From positions 46,079-110,078 of the forward strand of contig BMVA01000023.1 of the NCBI GenBank assembly GCA_014650475.1: a stretch of 64,000 nt of DNA. The letters are read 5' to 3'. This document shows positions 43,281 to 51,892 of this stretch, piece after piece (position 1 is the stretch's first letter; every line of letters starts with the position of its first letter). Below the pieces are notes generated by a model. The model was not told the DNA's origin. It did not search any database and saw nothing but the letters and a program-made list of their open reading frames with translations. Source of the DNA: Streptomyces albogriseolus (lineage in GTDB: Bacteria; Actinomycetota; Actinomycetes; Streptomycetales; Streptomycetaceae). A program made the translations under genes and the position numbers.

Positions 43281-43778
43281 TCAGCTACACGATCCGTACG
43301 GCGCACTCGCTCTCGAGCTGTTCGGCAGAGCCCGGACATTCGACGGCGCGGCCAAGGCATCGCGAAGCCGTTCGATCTCCATCCGCTGGGCGGCGATCTG
43401 CGACAGAGCCCGTTCCCTGAAGTCCGTGAGACCGCCGATCTGCTCGTCACGCGCGGCGAGGCGCTCTTTCAGCCCGGAGACCTGTTCTTTGAGGCGCTCG
43501 ATCTGTGCAGCCCGCGGGTCCGGAATCACGCCCGTTTCCCGAAGCTCGGCCAACCGGCGCTCGAACTCCTCCGCCAGGTGCTGGTAGGGACCTGGCCGCG
43601 GCGAGCCGTCGCGATTCTTCTTGGGATAGAAGCCGGTGCGGGTGACCCCGGCTTGGGCCGCGAGGGTCTTGATATCGCACTTGCTGCCTGCGGGAATTTC
43701 ACCGGCAAGGAGCCGGTCCATGACGTGCCGAATGGCCGCCTCGTTGTCCCGTCGGGTCTCGTCGCTGATGCGGGCCAC
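43281..43778 (-). CDS. TnpC-like (DUF6262) transposition accessory protein
   Basis: The 165-residue protein has an N-terminal helix-turn-helix-like part (CDIKTLAAQAGVTRTGFYPK) and a long coiled coil (about residues 75-150: AQIERLKEQVSGLKERLAA, then RMEIERLRDALAA). Tn554 TnpC is a similar small protein that sets the orientation and efficiency of transposition. The GTG starts 1 bp after the recombinase stop. Confidence 0.75.
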   Translation of the reverse strand: MARISDETRRDNEAAIRHVMDRLLAGEIPAGSKCDIKTLAAQAGVTRTGFYPKKNRDGSPRPGPYQHLAEEFERRLAELRETGVIPDPRAAQIERLKEQVSGLKERLAARDEQIGGLTDFRERALSQIAAQRMEIERLRDALAAPSNVRALPNSSRASAPYGSCS

Positions 43779-43779
43779 G

Positions 43780-45960
43780 TCATGCCCCCGTTCCGGAGTT
43801 CACGTCAATCTCGGACAACACCCGTTCATCGCGGGCAAGCTCCGCACCCAGCCGGGCCTTCTCCGTCCGCTGCGCGCGCCCGATGGTGGCGATGAACACC
43901 TTCTTGCTCTCCGCGCTAGCCGCCCACACCGGGCGGTGCCCGGCATGGTGGGTGGCCTGGGGGCACCGCGCTGAATCGCACATGCCGATCAAGGGCTCTG
44001 TCGCCCCGCGGGCGTGGGCCCCTGCGAGCTTGAGGCACAGCGCCTTGGACGGATCGAGGAACCAGCAGTAGTTCGCCGGCCCCAGGTGCAGGGCCTTGGC
44101 CCGCTTGGCGAGCAGGTTCGTCACCTCCTGGTCGCTGCGCTTGATGTTCGGCGCCCCGGAGGAATCCAGCTGTTCGTCGACGAACGCGAAGAAGTCCAGG
44201 AGGTCGCTGGCGCCAGGCCCCGCAGGCCGGATACCGTTCTGGTAGTCGCGGAAAGCGTCGAGAGCGACGCGCATCTTGTGCTCTCGCTCCTCTTGGCCGA
44301 ACTCGGCCATCAGCACCGACTGGGCCCCACCGGGGCGGTCCGCATAGCCCTCCGTGGTGACCACGGAAATGTGCTTGAGATGGATCTTGGCCGCCAGCAG
44401 ACCACCGGGCCGGTGCGCCATTTCCACCGCGAGGGTTCTCCTTAGCATCCGCAGACTGACCGGCACCTCGGGGATCGGCGCCAGCCCAAGGCGACGGCCC
44501 ACTGGGCCATTGACCCAGGTCAGGAACCATTCGTACGGGGTGAAGAAGGAGAGCGACTTAAACAGGTGACCGGCGTTCTTCACCGGGTCAGCGAGCGAGG
44601 CGGCTACGCCGGCGGTGTCGTACGCCTGCTTGATGGTCACCCACTGATCGTGTTCACCACCCAGCTTCCGGCCCTTGATGACCTTGCCCTTCAGGCGGTA
44701 GCGAACGCGGCCCTCGCCGAGCTGTTCGGGAGGCAGGCGGCAGTCATGGGTCAGCTCAGCCAGTTCACTCTTCCGCATCCCCGTCAGTGCGGCGAGCGCG
44801 ATGACGCAGGCTGTGCGGGCCCGGGAGAGCTGCAGGCGGGCCTCGGTGGTGTTCAGCGGCAGGGTCCAGGGAACACTGCCCCGTCCGTCCGCGCGTTCGA
44901 CCAGAGCGGCCGTCCGGCCCCAGCGTTTGGACAGGCCGACTTCCCTGACGGCCTCCTCCAGGTGGCCGCGCAGCGTGGGCAGCCACGTGTAGTGGAAGGC
45001 GTGCCGCCCGGTCTCGTGAGCGAGGGAGATCAGGTTCACCCGCAGCAGCGGATCGTCCGGATCCCAGCCGTCCGCCAGCCGCTCGGCTACGACGTGATCG
45101 AGAGCGACATCCAACGGATCGCCCTCCTGTATGTGCCGGTCGATGGCCTGCGCGACCTCGACCCTCCAGTCCGGACGCTCACGGTTGTTGCGGCCCGGCC
45201 GGTTCGGCACCATCTCCTGCAACTGTTGCTGCAGCTCCATGACGTGCGGCGCCAGCACCTCCACCACGTACAGGGCCGCCGCGACGAGCGGTTGGAAGAC
45301 GTCGTTGCTCAGCGGAGGTGTCGTGTTGCCCGTCCGACGGACCATCCCGGCGACGGAGTACGCCGTGCGTCGCCCCCACGGACGGAAGGCCGACACGTAG
45401 CCGTCGGCCGAGAACAATTCCTTGTAGTAGCCCAGCTCCTGGATGACCGCCACGACGTCCATGCGGTAGCCGGGGCTGCTGTCGCGGATCACGACACCGT
45501 GCTTGTCCCGTACCTTCTTGCGAAGCTCCAGGTAGGCACCGCAGTGCTGCTGGGTGACCTCCCCGAGACTGTCCACGCCCTGCTCGGTGAGCCAGTTCAG
45601 CCAGCCGGTCAGCACGGTCAGCCGCCCATGCACCGTGGCAATCAGCACCGGCGTTCGGTAGGCGTGAGCAAGTTCCCGCACAGCACGGTGGTCCGGTGCG
45701 AGCCGGGCGAAAATGAACTCCTTCGCGAGTTCCCTCCACTGAGGATTGAGGATCTCGGTGAAGGACAAGATCCGCGCGTACCGCGCAAGGTACCGCGGCA
45801 GCCCGATGACACCGGTGAAGTCCCAAATTGCGTCATCGAAGTGAGGATGCGGGCCCGCGCCGTGGACCGGCAGACCGGCCGCAGCGCACACGTCTTCACC
45901 TCGAAAGACGGAACGCGAAAAGGCAGCCGCGAGGCCCGCGGGCCGGTGCAGGGTGGTCAT
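43780..45960 (-). CDS. Tyrosine recombinase, TnpB-like
   Basis: The 726-residue protein has a catalytic domain with the first Arg in LTGMRKSELAELT (about residue 396), RRTLAVEMAHRPG (second Arg region) and LKHISVVTTEGYAD with the nucleophile Tyr (about 537). A C-terminal extension of about 180 residues carries Cys/His pairs (CWFLDPSKALCLK, MCDSARCPQATHH) that could bind zinc. The size fits Tn554 TnpB. The start overlaps the stop of the preceding gene (ATGA). Confidence 0.88.
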   Translation of the reverse strand: MTTLHRPAGLAAAFSRSVFRGEDVCAAAGLPVHGAGPHPHFDDAIWDFTGVIGLPRYLARYARILSFTEILNPQWRELAKEFIFARLAPDHRAVRELAHAYRTPVLIATVHGRLTVLTGWLNWLTEQGVDSLGEVTQQHCGAYLELRKKVRDKHGVVIRDSSPGYRMDVVAVIQELGYYKELFSADGYVSAFRPWGRRTAYSVAGMVRRTGNTTPPLSNDVFQPLVAAALYVVEVLAPHVMELQQQLQEMVPNRPGRNNRERPDWRVEVAQAIDRHIQEGDPLDVALDHVVAERLADGWDPDDPLLRVNLISLAHETGRHAFHYTWLPTLRGHLEEAVREVGLSKRWGRTAALVERADGRGSVPWTLPLNTTEARLQLSRARTACVIALAALTGMRKSELAELTHDCRLPPEQLGEGRVRYRLKGKVIKGRKLGGEHDQWVTIKQAYDTAGVAASLADPVKNAGHLFKSLSFFTPYEWFLTWVNGPVGRRLGLAPIPEVPVSLRMLRRTLAVEMAHRPGGLLAAKIHLKHISVVTTEGYADRPGGAQSVLMAEFGQEEREHKMRVALDAFRDYQNGIRPAGPGASDLLDFFAFVDEQLDSSGAPNIKRSDQEVTNLLAKRAKALHLGPANYCWFLDPSKALCLKLAGAHARGATEPLIGMCDSARCPQATHHAGHRPVWAASAESKKVFIATIGRAQRTEKARLGAELARDERVLSEIDVNSGTGA

Positions 45961-47735
45961 ACGGTGTGCTCCTCAGGTCGCAGCGGAAGCTCGACATCGG
46001 AGTCGGTGACCTCGGCAGCTGCTGCCCGTAGCGCGTGCTCGGAGAAGTACCGGTCGGGGGTCAGGATCTCGTCGAGACGGTGGGCGTACGGGCCGAAGAC
46101 GGGGATGAACTCGGCGGTGGGCATCTGCTGCCACTGGCGGGAGAAGAACGCCCGCAGTCGCAGCAGGTTCGGCAGATGGCGTGGGGCGAACAAGGCCAGC
46201 GGGCACAGCAGGCAAACCCACGGGCGTGCCGGACAGGGCTTGCCCTTCGGCCCATGGAGCCCCGACAGTTGATCTCCACATGCCGCGGTGAACACGTCGC
46301 GTTCCCCGGACAAAAGCTGCGCCAAGGCGTCGTCGTCCAGGCCGAGCCGCTTCATGTGCTCGGGATAGTTCTCCACCAGGTCGGCCATTTCAGCGGTGGC
46401 CAGCACCAAGGGCGGCAGCGCCCGGCGAACGAGGTCCTCCTGCGCCTGGGCGATGATGTCTTCCGCCGCCTCGCGCTGAGCCGGCGTCGTGTTCGTCAGG
46501 TAGTGGTCCCCCTCGATGCCGGGGGACCGGTTCGGATCCAGCGTTGACCGGCGGCTGCCGCGCCAGTGCGATCGGTCTTTCAGCGCGTCGTGGGTAGTGC
46601 GGATGCGGTGCCGGTGAAGGAACAGGGGGCGGCCGTCGTCACCAGTCATCTGCGTGGGGCGCCCGTCCTCGTCGACGGCTTGGCGCCGCTCCACCCAGGC
46701 GCATATGGACAGGCGCGTGGCCGGCTTGGCCAGCCATCGCTCTCCCGCCCATGTGCCACTCGGCGTGAAACGCACCCAGAGTTCGTCGCGCAGTTCCTCG
46801 GGCGCGAAGCGGCGGGCCACCGCGGAGTGATCGAGCCACTGTTCCAGCAGGCGAGTGGCCTGACGTGACAGAGCAAGGCTCTCCGCCGCCGTGCGGCCCT
46901 TGACGTAGCTGAGGAGGATCTTCTCGTCACCCGCCCACTCGATGTCGGTAAGTCCCAGGTCCGCGATCCCGTCCGGCACGACCCCGGTGTAGGCGCCGAA
47001 CAGCAGCTGATAGGCGATGATCACATCCAGGGTCGGGATCAGCGGATCCAGCACCGCGCGAAGACCGACCCCGTATCTCTGCCGGAAGGGGAACGAGCCG
47101 CGGCCTGCCATCTCGCTGACGAGCGGGTCGGGCCCGTTGTGAAGCACCAGCCAGTGATGGGCAGTGCGCTCACGGAGCGAAGCCCCTGGCCCGTCAGCTG
47201 ACGAAGCCTGCTCACGGGCCGCGCAGAACGCGCGGAACGCGCCATCGACCTCGTCGCGGCAGGTACGGATGAGCCGGGCCCATTCGGCCTCGCTGTACGG
47301 CTGGTGCGAGCCGTACCGCTCGCCCGTGTTGAACAGCCGGCCATCGACGAACGCGCGCACATCCGGCGCGAGAATCTGATCCTGGTCATCCGCGCAGCGC
47401 AACATCGCCCGCAGCGCGCTCTCCTGGGAGGATCGCACCCCTTGCCGCCAGTACCGGGCGAGGAGCGCGCGCGTCAGGTCGGAGGCCCCGCCGGAGAACC
47501 CGAACTCGACCAGCCAGTCGGTGAAGCCGCGGACGGCCGTGAGGTAGAGGTCGAAGCCTCCCGCGCTGTCGACCTGCCCGTGCGGATGGACAAGGTCCGT
47601 AGCGCCTTCCAGCAGCGTGCGTGCCAGCCCCGGGAGCTCCACTGGCCGCCGCACACGCAGGGGACGGCGGTACTCCGACCCGTCGCTGAAGATGCAGTGC
47701 ACACCCAGCGGGTCAAGGGTGACGGTGGCCGGCAT
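45957..47735 (-). CDS. Recombinase-trio middle protein (divergent tyrosine recombinase)
   Basis: The 592-residue protein has an N-terminal SAM-like region and a central domain with LLFGAYTGVVPDGIADLGLT at the place of the first catalytic Arg, which seems to be replaced. HRHRIRTTHDALKDRSHW may hold the His-x-x-Arg part. Its C-terminal Cys motif (CPARPWVCLLCPLALFAPRH) resembles the TnpB-like partner. It may be a degenerate or structural subunit. Start and stop overlap both neighbours. Confidence 0.75.
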   Translation of the reverse strand: MPATVTLDPLGVHCIFSDGSEYRRPLRVRRPVELPGLARTLLEGATDLVHPHGQVDSAGGFDLYLTAVRGFTDWLVEFGFSGGASDLTRALLARYWRQGVRSSQESALRAMLRCADDQDQILAPDVRAFVDGRLFNTGERYGSHQPYSEAEWARLIRTCRDEVDGAFRAFCAAREQASSADGPGASLRERTAHHWLVLHNGPDPLVSEMAGRGSFPFRQRYGVGLRAVLDPLIPTLDVIIAYQLLFGAYTGVVPDGIADLGLTDIEWAGDEKILLSYVKGRTAAESLALSRQATRLLEQWLDHSAVARRFAPEELRDELWVRFTPSGTWAGERWLAKPATRLSICAWVERRQAVDEDGRPTQMTGDDGRPLFLHRHRIRTTHDALKDRSHWRGSRRSTLDPNRSPGIEGDHYLTNTTPAQREAAEDIIAQAQEDLVRRALPPLVLATAEMADLVENYPEHMKRLGLDDDALAQLLSGERDVFTAACGDQLSGLHGPKGKPCPARPWVCLLCPLALFAPRHLPNLLRLRAFFSRQWQQMPTAEFIPVFGPYAHRLDEILTPDRYFSEHALRAAAAEVTDSDVELPLRPEEHTV

Positions 47736-49195
47736 CAGACTACCGCCGGTTCGTCGTCGAACTCAGTCTCGAGCTCCAGCTCGGCCTCCTCGGCCAGCAG
47801 CCCGTACTCCTTGCCGACCCGTCGATACAGGGAGGTGAACAGGCGGAGCACGTCCAGACGGTGGAGGTACGCTTCCGTGGTCAATGAACTGGTATGTCCG
47901 AGCAGATCGCGCAGAATCAGCAGCGGTTCTTGGGTCCGCAGGTAGTGCGCCAGGGCGGCATCGTCGTCGGTGTCGCGGACCTGTCGAGCAGCCTGCTCGT
48001 ACCAGCCGCGCATCAGCCGCGCCATGGTCGCCATGGCCATGGTGTGACGCAGCCGGTGCGGATTGACGTGCGGGAAGCGCGGCTCGTAACGCTCGCGGAT
48101 GCGGTCAGAGGTCCTGGCGAAGACCGTGGACCATCCGGTGAACGGGCGTCCCTGGCCCCACACCGACAGCAGCATCGAACCGCCCTCCGGGGCGACCAGA
48201 CGCCGCCGATCGCCGGGGCCGAGCGAGCTCCACTGCACACGGACCCCGTTGACGCGTCCGCCCCGCTGGTCGGCGTCCGTCACGAACAGCGGCTCTCCCC
48301 AGCGGGCCGGTGGACGCCACGACGATCCGAACGTCGCTGCTGCTCGGTCGAGAGCGATGTAGGAGTGCAGCTCGGCCAGCGAGTCGTAGTCGATCCACGA
48401 CTCGCGGTACTTGCTTCCCTTGGTGATACCGGAAGGGATCGGGAACGACACCGGCACCGCGGTCCGTCGCGAGGGAAGCAAGGGCACCTCGCAGACCAGC
48501 AGGTATGTGTACTCCTGGCTGCGTAGCCCGCTGGAGACGATCATTCGGCCGACCGCCGAGTTTCGGGCCAACTCCCGTCCGCGGTACCGCAGATCCCGCT
48601 CCCCGTCGGGGCTCAGGCCCGCCAACCCCTTCAGGAACATGTCCGTGAAGTCGTCGTCGAGATACTTGATCGTCACGTGAGGCTTGGCCTGGCGCCGCCG
48701 TGACTGGTTGACCTGTCCGCGACGGACTTGCCCCTTGAAAGTCCAGACCGCCTGCCGGTACGTGAACGGCTCGGAGTCGGCGTACTCCTCGTCCTTCGCC
48801 CACTTGTAGAACCCCGCCAGAATCCCCATGTTCTGGTTCCACGTGGACGTCTCGAAGCGGTGCTGGATGGGCCCCTGGGCTCGATAGACGGAGTACGCGC
48901 TCAACGCTGCCTTCAGGCGACGCCGCGTGTCGAACAGGGCGACCCCGTGCCCGGATATGAATTCCAGCCACTCACGCACCGTACGCACGTAGTAGGGCCA
49001 CGAATTTGGTGATGGGCATCCATTCGCTGGCAGCTCGCAGGCCCAGCAGTTGATCACGGTGGTGGGACGGACGCCGTTGCTGTCTTCGAAGAGAAGGTCC
49101 TCGTCGAACAGCAACGGCATCCCCTCCGGGATCGCCGGCCTGAACGCAAGTCCCCAGGACTCCCAGCCTGCTGATGAGTACGTCGATTGGTGCAT
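47735..49195 (-). CDS. Tyrosine recombinase, TnpA-like
   Basis: The 486-residue protein has the full catalytic set: Arg in VSSGLRSQEYTYL (about residue 224), HRLRHTMAMATMARL (His and Arg about 380), and LLGHTSSLTTEAYLHRL with the His and nucleophile Tyr (about 442). It is the first gene of the recombinase operon. The ATG is tentative, as no clear ribosome binding site is seen; a TTG 13 codons upstream is also in frame. Confidence 0.85.
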   Translation of the reverse strand: MHQSTYSSAGWESWGLAFRPAIPEGMPLLFDEDLLFEDSNGVRPTTVINCWACELPANGCPSPNSWPYYVRTVREWLEFISGHGVALFDTRRRLKAALSAYSVYRAQGPIQHRFETSTWNQNMGILAGFYKWAKDEEYADSEPFTYRQAVWTFKGQVRRGQVNQSRRRQAKPHVTIKYLDDDFTDMFLKGLAGLSPDGERDLRYRGRELARNSAVGRMIVSSGLRSQEYTYLLVCEVPLLPSRRTAVPVSFPIPSGITKGSKYRESWIDYDSLAELHSYIALDRAAATFGSSWRPPARWGEPLFVTDADQRGGRVNGVRVQWSSLGPGDRRRLVAPEGGSMLLSVWGQGRPFTGWSTVFARTSDRIRERYEPRFPHVNPHRLRHTMAMATMARLMRGWYEQAARQVRDTDDDAALAHYLRTQEPLLILRDLLGHTSSLTTEAYLHRLDVLRLFTSLYRRVGKEYGLLAEEAELELETEFDDEPAVV

Positions 49196-49282
49196 GGCCG
49201 ATGAGTACCAATGCAACCCGGCTGAGTGCAACAAGCAAACGAGCAGGTCAGGTGGGGTATCAGACGGTAAGCAACACCGTCG

Positions 49283-50197
49283 TTAAGCGGGAACAAGCAG
49301 GTAGAGCGCCCACGGCATGTCCAGCTCCCGCTCGAAAGCCTCCAGGCACGCCCGGTCCCGCGGCCGCGCCCGGTCGAAGAACTCGAGCAGGGTCCTGCGG
49401 CCGTACAGCTTCGCGTTCGGGTTGAGGCTCATCGCCGTGTACTCCAGGCGCAGCACCTCACCGGCGATGTCCGGGTGGGCGCGCATGCGCTCCAGGTGGG
49501 CGGGGAGGGCGCCCATGGAGACGGGGAAGCAGCAGAACGTGCAGTAGCTCTTGGGCCAGTGCACGCCGAACCGCGCCAGGAGGTAGTCCTCGACCTGCTG
49601 CCGTCCCCAGCCCCAGTCGACGAGCGGGTAGAGGCCTTCCCGTCCGGGGAGCTTGGACGCGGTCTCGTCCCGCAGGCAGCGCCCTTTCTCGTCGGCGTTG
49701 AAGCCCATGACCTGCCGGAAGGGACGGCCGTTGAAGACCTGGGCGAGCCACCAGTCACCGACCGCGCCCTTGGCCCACAGGCTGCACTTGCGGGTGCCGG
49801 CCTGCTGGGGGACGGTGCCGACGGACTCCAGGTCGTCCCACAGCGTCCACGGCCCGCGGACGAGGAGCCGCTCGGGGCTGCGGGAGTCGTCCAGGACTGT
49901 GAACCCGTCTTCCTTCCGGTGTCCGTTGCGCGCCAGCTGGACCAGGCGCACGCCGTGCTCGCGCAGCAGCGGCAGCATGGACTCCTCGACCAGGAGCCGG
50001 GTCTCGGGCCACTCGCTGCCGGTGGCCATGTAGAGGACGGCGGTGCGGTCCAGGTCGATGCCGTGCGCGGAGGGGGCGGTGAGCATCCGTGCGAGGTAGG
50101 CGGTGGAGTCGGCACCTAAGCCCCAGTTGATGACGGTGTCCAGGCCGTCGGTGGTGCTGAGGCCGGGCAGCGACGGCGTGTACGCGGTGCGGGTCAT
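49283..50197 (-). CDS. PP-loop (PAPS reductase-like) protein with Cys-rich motifs
   Basis: The 304-residue protein has a modified PP-loop (INWGLGADSTAYLARML, about residue 24), TRKCSLWAKG (Cys about 137), FNADEKGR and a dense YCTFCCFPVSMG motif (about residue 222). PP-loop ATPases with such Cys sets include PAPS reductases, tRNA thiolases and DndC/DptC-type enzymes. The Cys triad could hold a 4Fe-4S cluster. It lies alone at the end of the accessory block; substrate unknown, nucleic-acid modification possible. Confidence 0.82.
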   Translation of the reverse strand: MTRTAYTPSLPGLSTTDGLDTVINWGLGADSTAYLARMLTAPSAHGIDLDRTAVLYMATGSEWPETRLLVEESMLPLLREHGVRLVQLARNGHRKEDGFTVLDDSRSPERLLVRGPWTLWDDLESVGTVPQQAGTRKCSLWAKGAVGDWWLAQVFNGRPFRQVMGFNADEKGRCLRDETASKLPGREGLYPLVDWGWGRQQVEDYLLARFGVHWPKSYCTFCCFPVSMGALPAHLERMRAHPDIAGEVLRLEYTAMSLNPNAKLYGRRTLLEFFDRARPRDRACLEAFERELDMPWALYLLVPA

Positions 50198-50261
50198 CCG
50201 GCACTCCTTCGGCGGCCGCCCCCGTGCCCGGAGCGGCCGGGCACGGGGGCGGTAGGGGATG

Positions 50262-51104
50262 TCAGAGCAGGGCGAGAGCGCGTGCGGGGTCCGGGACCAG
50301 GACGGCGCGCTGCTCGGCGAGCAGTCGGGCGCTGCCGTCGGCGCGGACGTCCTCGGCGGCAGGCGGGCAGAGCAGGGGGCGGTTCAGGGCGGTGGCGGCC
50401 TCGGCGGTGCGCATTGCCGCCTCGGCGTGGTCCAGGGCCTCGATGAGGATCACCGTGCGCGTGAGCGCGGCGAGCAGGACGGAGGTAGCTTTGAGCGTGG
50501 CGCCGCTGGGCGCGGTGCCCGGCCGGTAGAGGCTGAGTACGGCGCCGCCGTTGGCGGGGATGGAACCCAGCAGCTGGGCGTGGTCGTGCGGATGGGCGCG
50601 GTCCAGGCCGCAGGGCAGGACTGCGAGCGTTGCCCGTCCGGCCAGGGCGGCAGCCCGGTGGGCTGCCGAGTCCACGCCGTACGCGAGTGTCGCGGTGACT
50701 GTGTGACCGGCCTCGGCGACGGCGGTGGCGAAGGCGGCCGCATGGGCCAGGGCCTGCACGGTCGCGTTGCGGTTGCCGGTCACCGCGACGGCGCGGGCGG
50801 TGAGCTGCGGGAGCCGGTCCCCTCCCCGGGCCCACAGACCGAGCGGGCAGTCGGGCCCGAGGTCGGCCAGGGCGGCGGGCCAGACCTCGTCCGAGGGGAT
50901 GATGAACTGGCAGGTCAGTTGTGCGTTGCCGAGTTCGCCAGCGGGCTTGTACCGGGCCAGGCGCCCGCTGTTGTCGTTGCGGACACGCCGCTCCCACACC
51001 TCCTCGGCGCTGAACGTGGCTAGGTCGGCGGCGAGTTGCGCGGGAGTGAAGTGCTCGGCGAGCGCGGCACGGGCGGCGCGTTCGGGCAGGGCGGGGCAGG
51101 GCAT
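50262..51104 (-). CDS. DprA/Smf-like DNA-binding protein
   Basis: The 280-residue protein has a Rossmann-type core as in DprA/Smf: ARAVAVTGNRNATVQALAHA, TVTATLAYGVDSAAHRAALA-like VDSAAHRAAALAGRATLAV, and LPCGLDRAHPHDHAQLL. Chromosomal DprA loads RecA on single-stranded DNA during uptake; plasmid copies may protect or process entering strands. GGAGG precedes the ATG. It lies 76 bp downstream of ssb, and the two may act on single-stranded DNA together. Confidence 0.78.
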   Translation of the reverse strand: MPCPALPERAARAALAEHFTPAQLAADLATFSAEEVWERRVRNDNSGRLARYKPAGELGNAQLTCQFIIPSDEVWPAALADLGPDCPLGLWARGGDRLPQLTARAVAVTGNRNATVQALAHAAAFATAVAEAGHTVTATLAYGVDSAAHRAAALAGRATLAVLPCGLDRAHPHDHAQLLGSIPANGGAVLSLYRPGTAPSGATLKATSVLLAALTRTVILIEALDHAEAAMRTAEAATALNRPLLCPPAAEDVRADGSARLLAEQRAVLVPDPARALALL

Positions 51105-51180
51105 GGTGAACCTCCGTGAGGGGGCGCCGGCGGGCATGCCGCCGACGCCGTGCGGAGCGGTGAGCTGGGGGTGAGTGCGG

Positions 51181-51723
51181 TCAGCGCGCGGTGCGGCTGG
51201 GCGCGGCGGGGGCGTCCCAGGTCGTGCGGGGCGCGGACCGCCACCAGTCAGTCGCGGCGGCCGGGACCGGGGCCGGTCGGGCTGCCGGGGCGGGACGGCT
51301 CGGTCGGGCCCGGTGAGCGGCTGGCGCCTGGGGCGCGGCCGTCGGGCGCGGGGTCGAAGCGGGAGCGCGTCCGGCGAGGACGGCGGGCAGGGTGTCGTCG
51401 ATGTAGGCGACGTGGTGGGCGAGATCCACACCGACCTGAGCGGAGTCGAGGTAGAGCACGTTGTCGCGCAGGGCCACGTTCCCGGTGGCGATCACGTGCA
51501 CGGCGTCGGTGAGGCACTCGGCGACGTGCCGGGCGAGCGGGCCGGTGACCGTGCAGATCACGGGGACCGGCTCCCCGTCGCGCCACTGGCGCTGGGCGTA
51601 GTCGTACTCGCGCGGGATCTGTACCACGGTGAAGCGGGCCGCTGGGGTGCCGCGTTCGGTGTGGCGCAGCTGCACGGTTCCGTACACGCGGCCGCGGATG
51701 ACGGCGGTCGTCTCTCCATTCAT
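51181..51723 (-). CDS. ssb: Single-stranded DNA-binding protein
   Basis: The 180-residue protein has an OB-fold of the SSB type (VYGTVQLRHTERGTPAARFT, then VTGPLARHVAECLTDAVHVI and GNVALRDNVLYLDSAQVGVD), followed by a Pro/Ala-rich tail. The tail ends in SRTAR and lacks the acidic DDDIPF-like tip used by canonical SSB to recruit partners. GAGGAG precedes the ATG. Promoter-like TATTAT sequence lies about 63 bp upstream. Confidence 0.87.
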   Translation of the reverse strand: MNGETTAVIRGRVYGTVQLRHTERGTPAARFTVVQIPREYDYAQRQWRDGEPVPVICTVTGPLARHVAECLTDAVHVIATGNVALRDNVLYLDSAQVGVDLAHHVAYIDDTLPAVLAGRAPASTPRPTAAPQAPAAHRARPSRPAPAARPAPVPAAATDWWRSAPRTTWDAPAAPSRTAR

Positions 51724-51785
51724 GCGGGGCGCTCCTCGATGTGACGAACGTGAGCCGGTGCCCGGAAGCCATCCGAACAAGTTCC

Positions 51786-51813
51786 ATAATACGTGAAACG
51801 GTGCGGGTGTCAT
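51786..51813 (-). promoter_or_regulatory. Promoter P1 upstream of ssb
   Basis: On the reverse strand ATGACA (-35) is followed after 16 bp by TATTAT (-10) and GGAAC. It shares the TATTATGGAAC block with four other sites but lacks the inverted repeat of P2-P4. Confidence 0.5.
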
Positions 51814-51892
51814 CCCCTTTTTCCCAACCGGGTGGGAGCACCCGCCCCTGCGGGGCCGGCCGCAGTCACGACCGCGCCCGCTCTGCCCGGTG

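Larger units (their letters stand above)
43160..49250 (-). mobile_element. Tn554-like recombinase-trio element (core)
   Basis: Three large tyrosine recombinase-type genes and a small coiled-coil gene are packed with overlapping or near-touching ends and read in one direction, like tnpA, tnpB and tnpC of Tn554 with an additional recombinase. Tn554-type elements lack terminal inverted repeats and target duplications, so exact ends cannot be read here; the limits given are the operon limits. Cargo may extend to either side. Confidence 0.5.
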
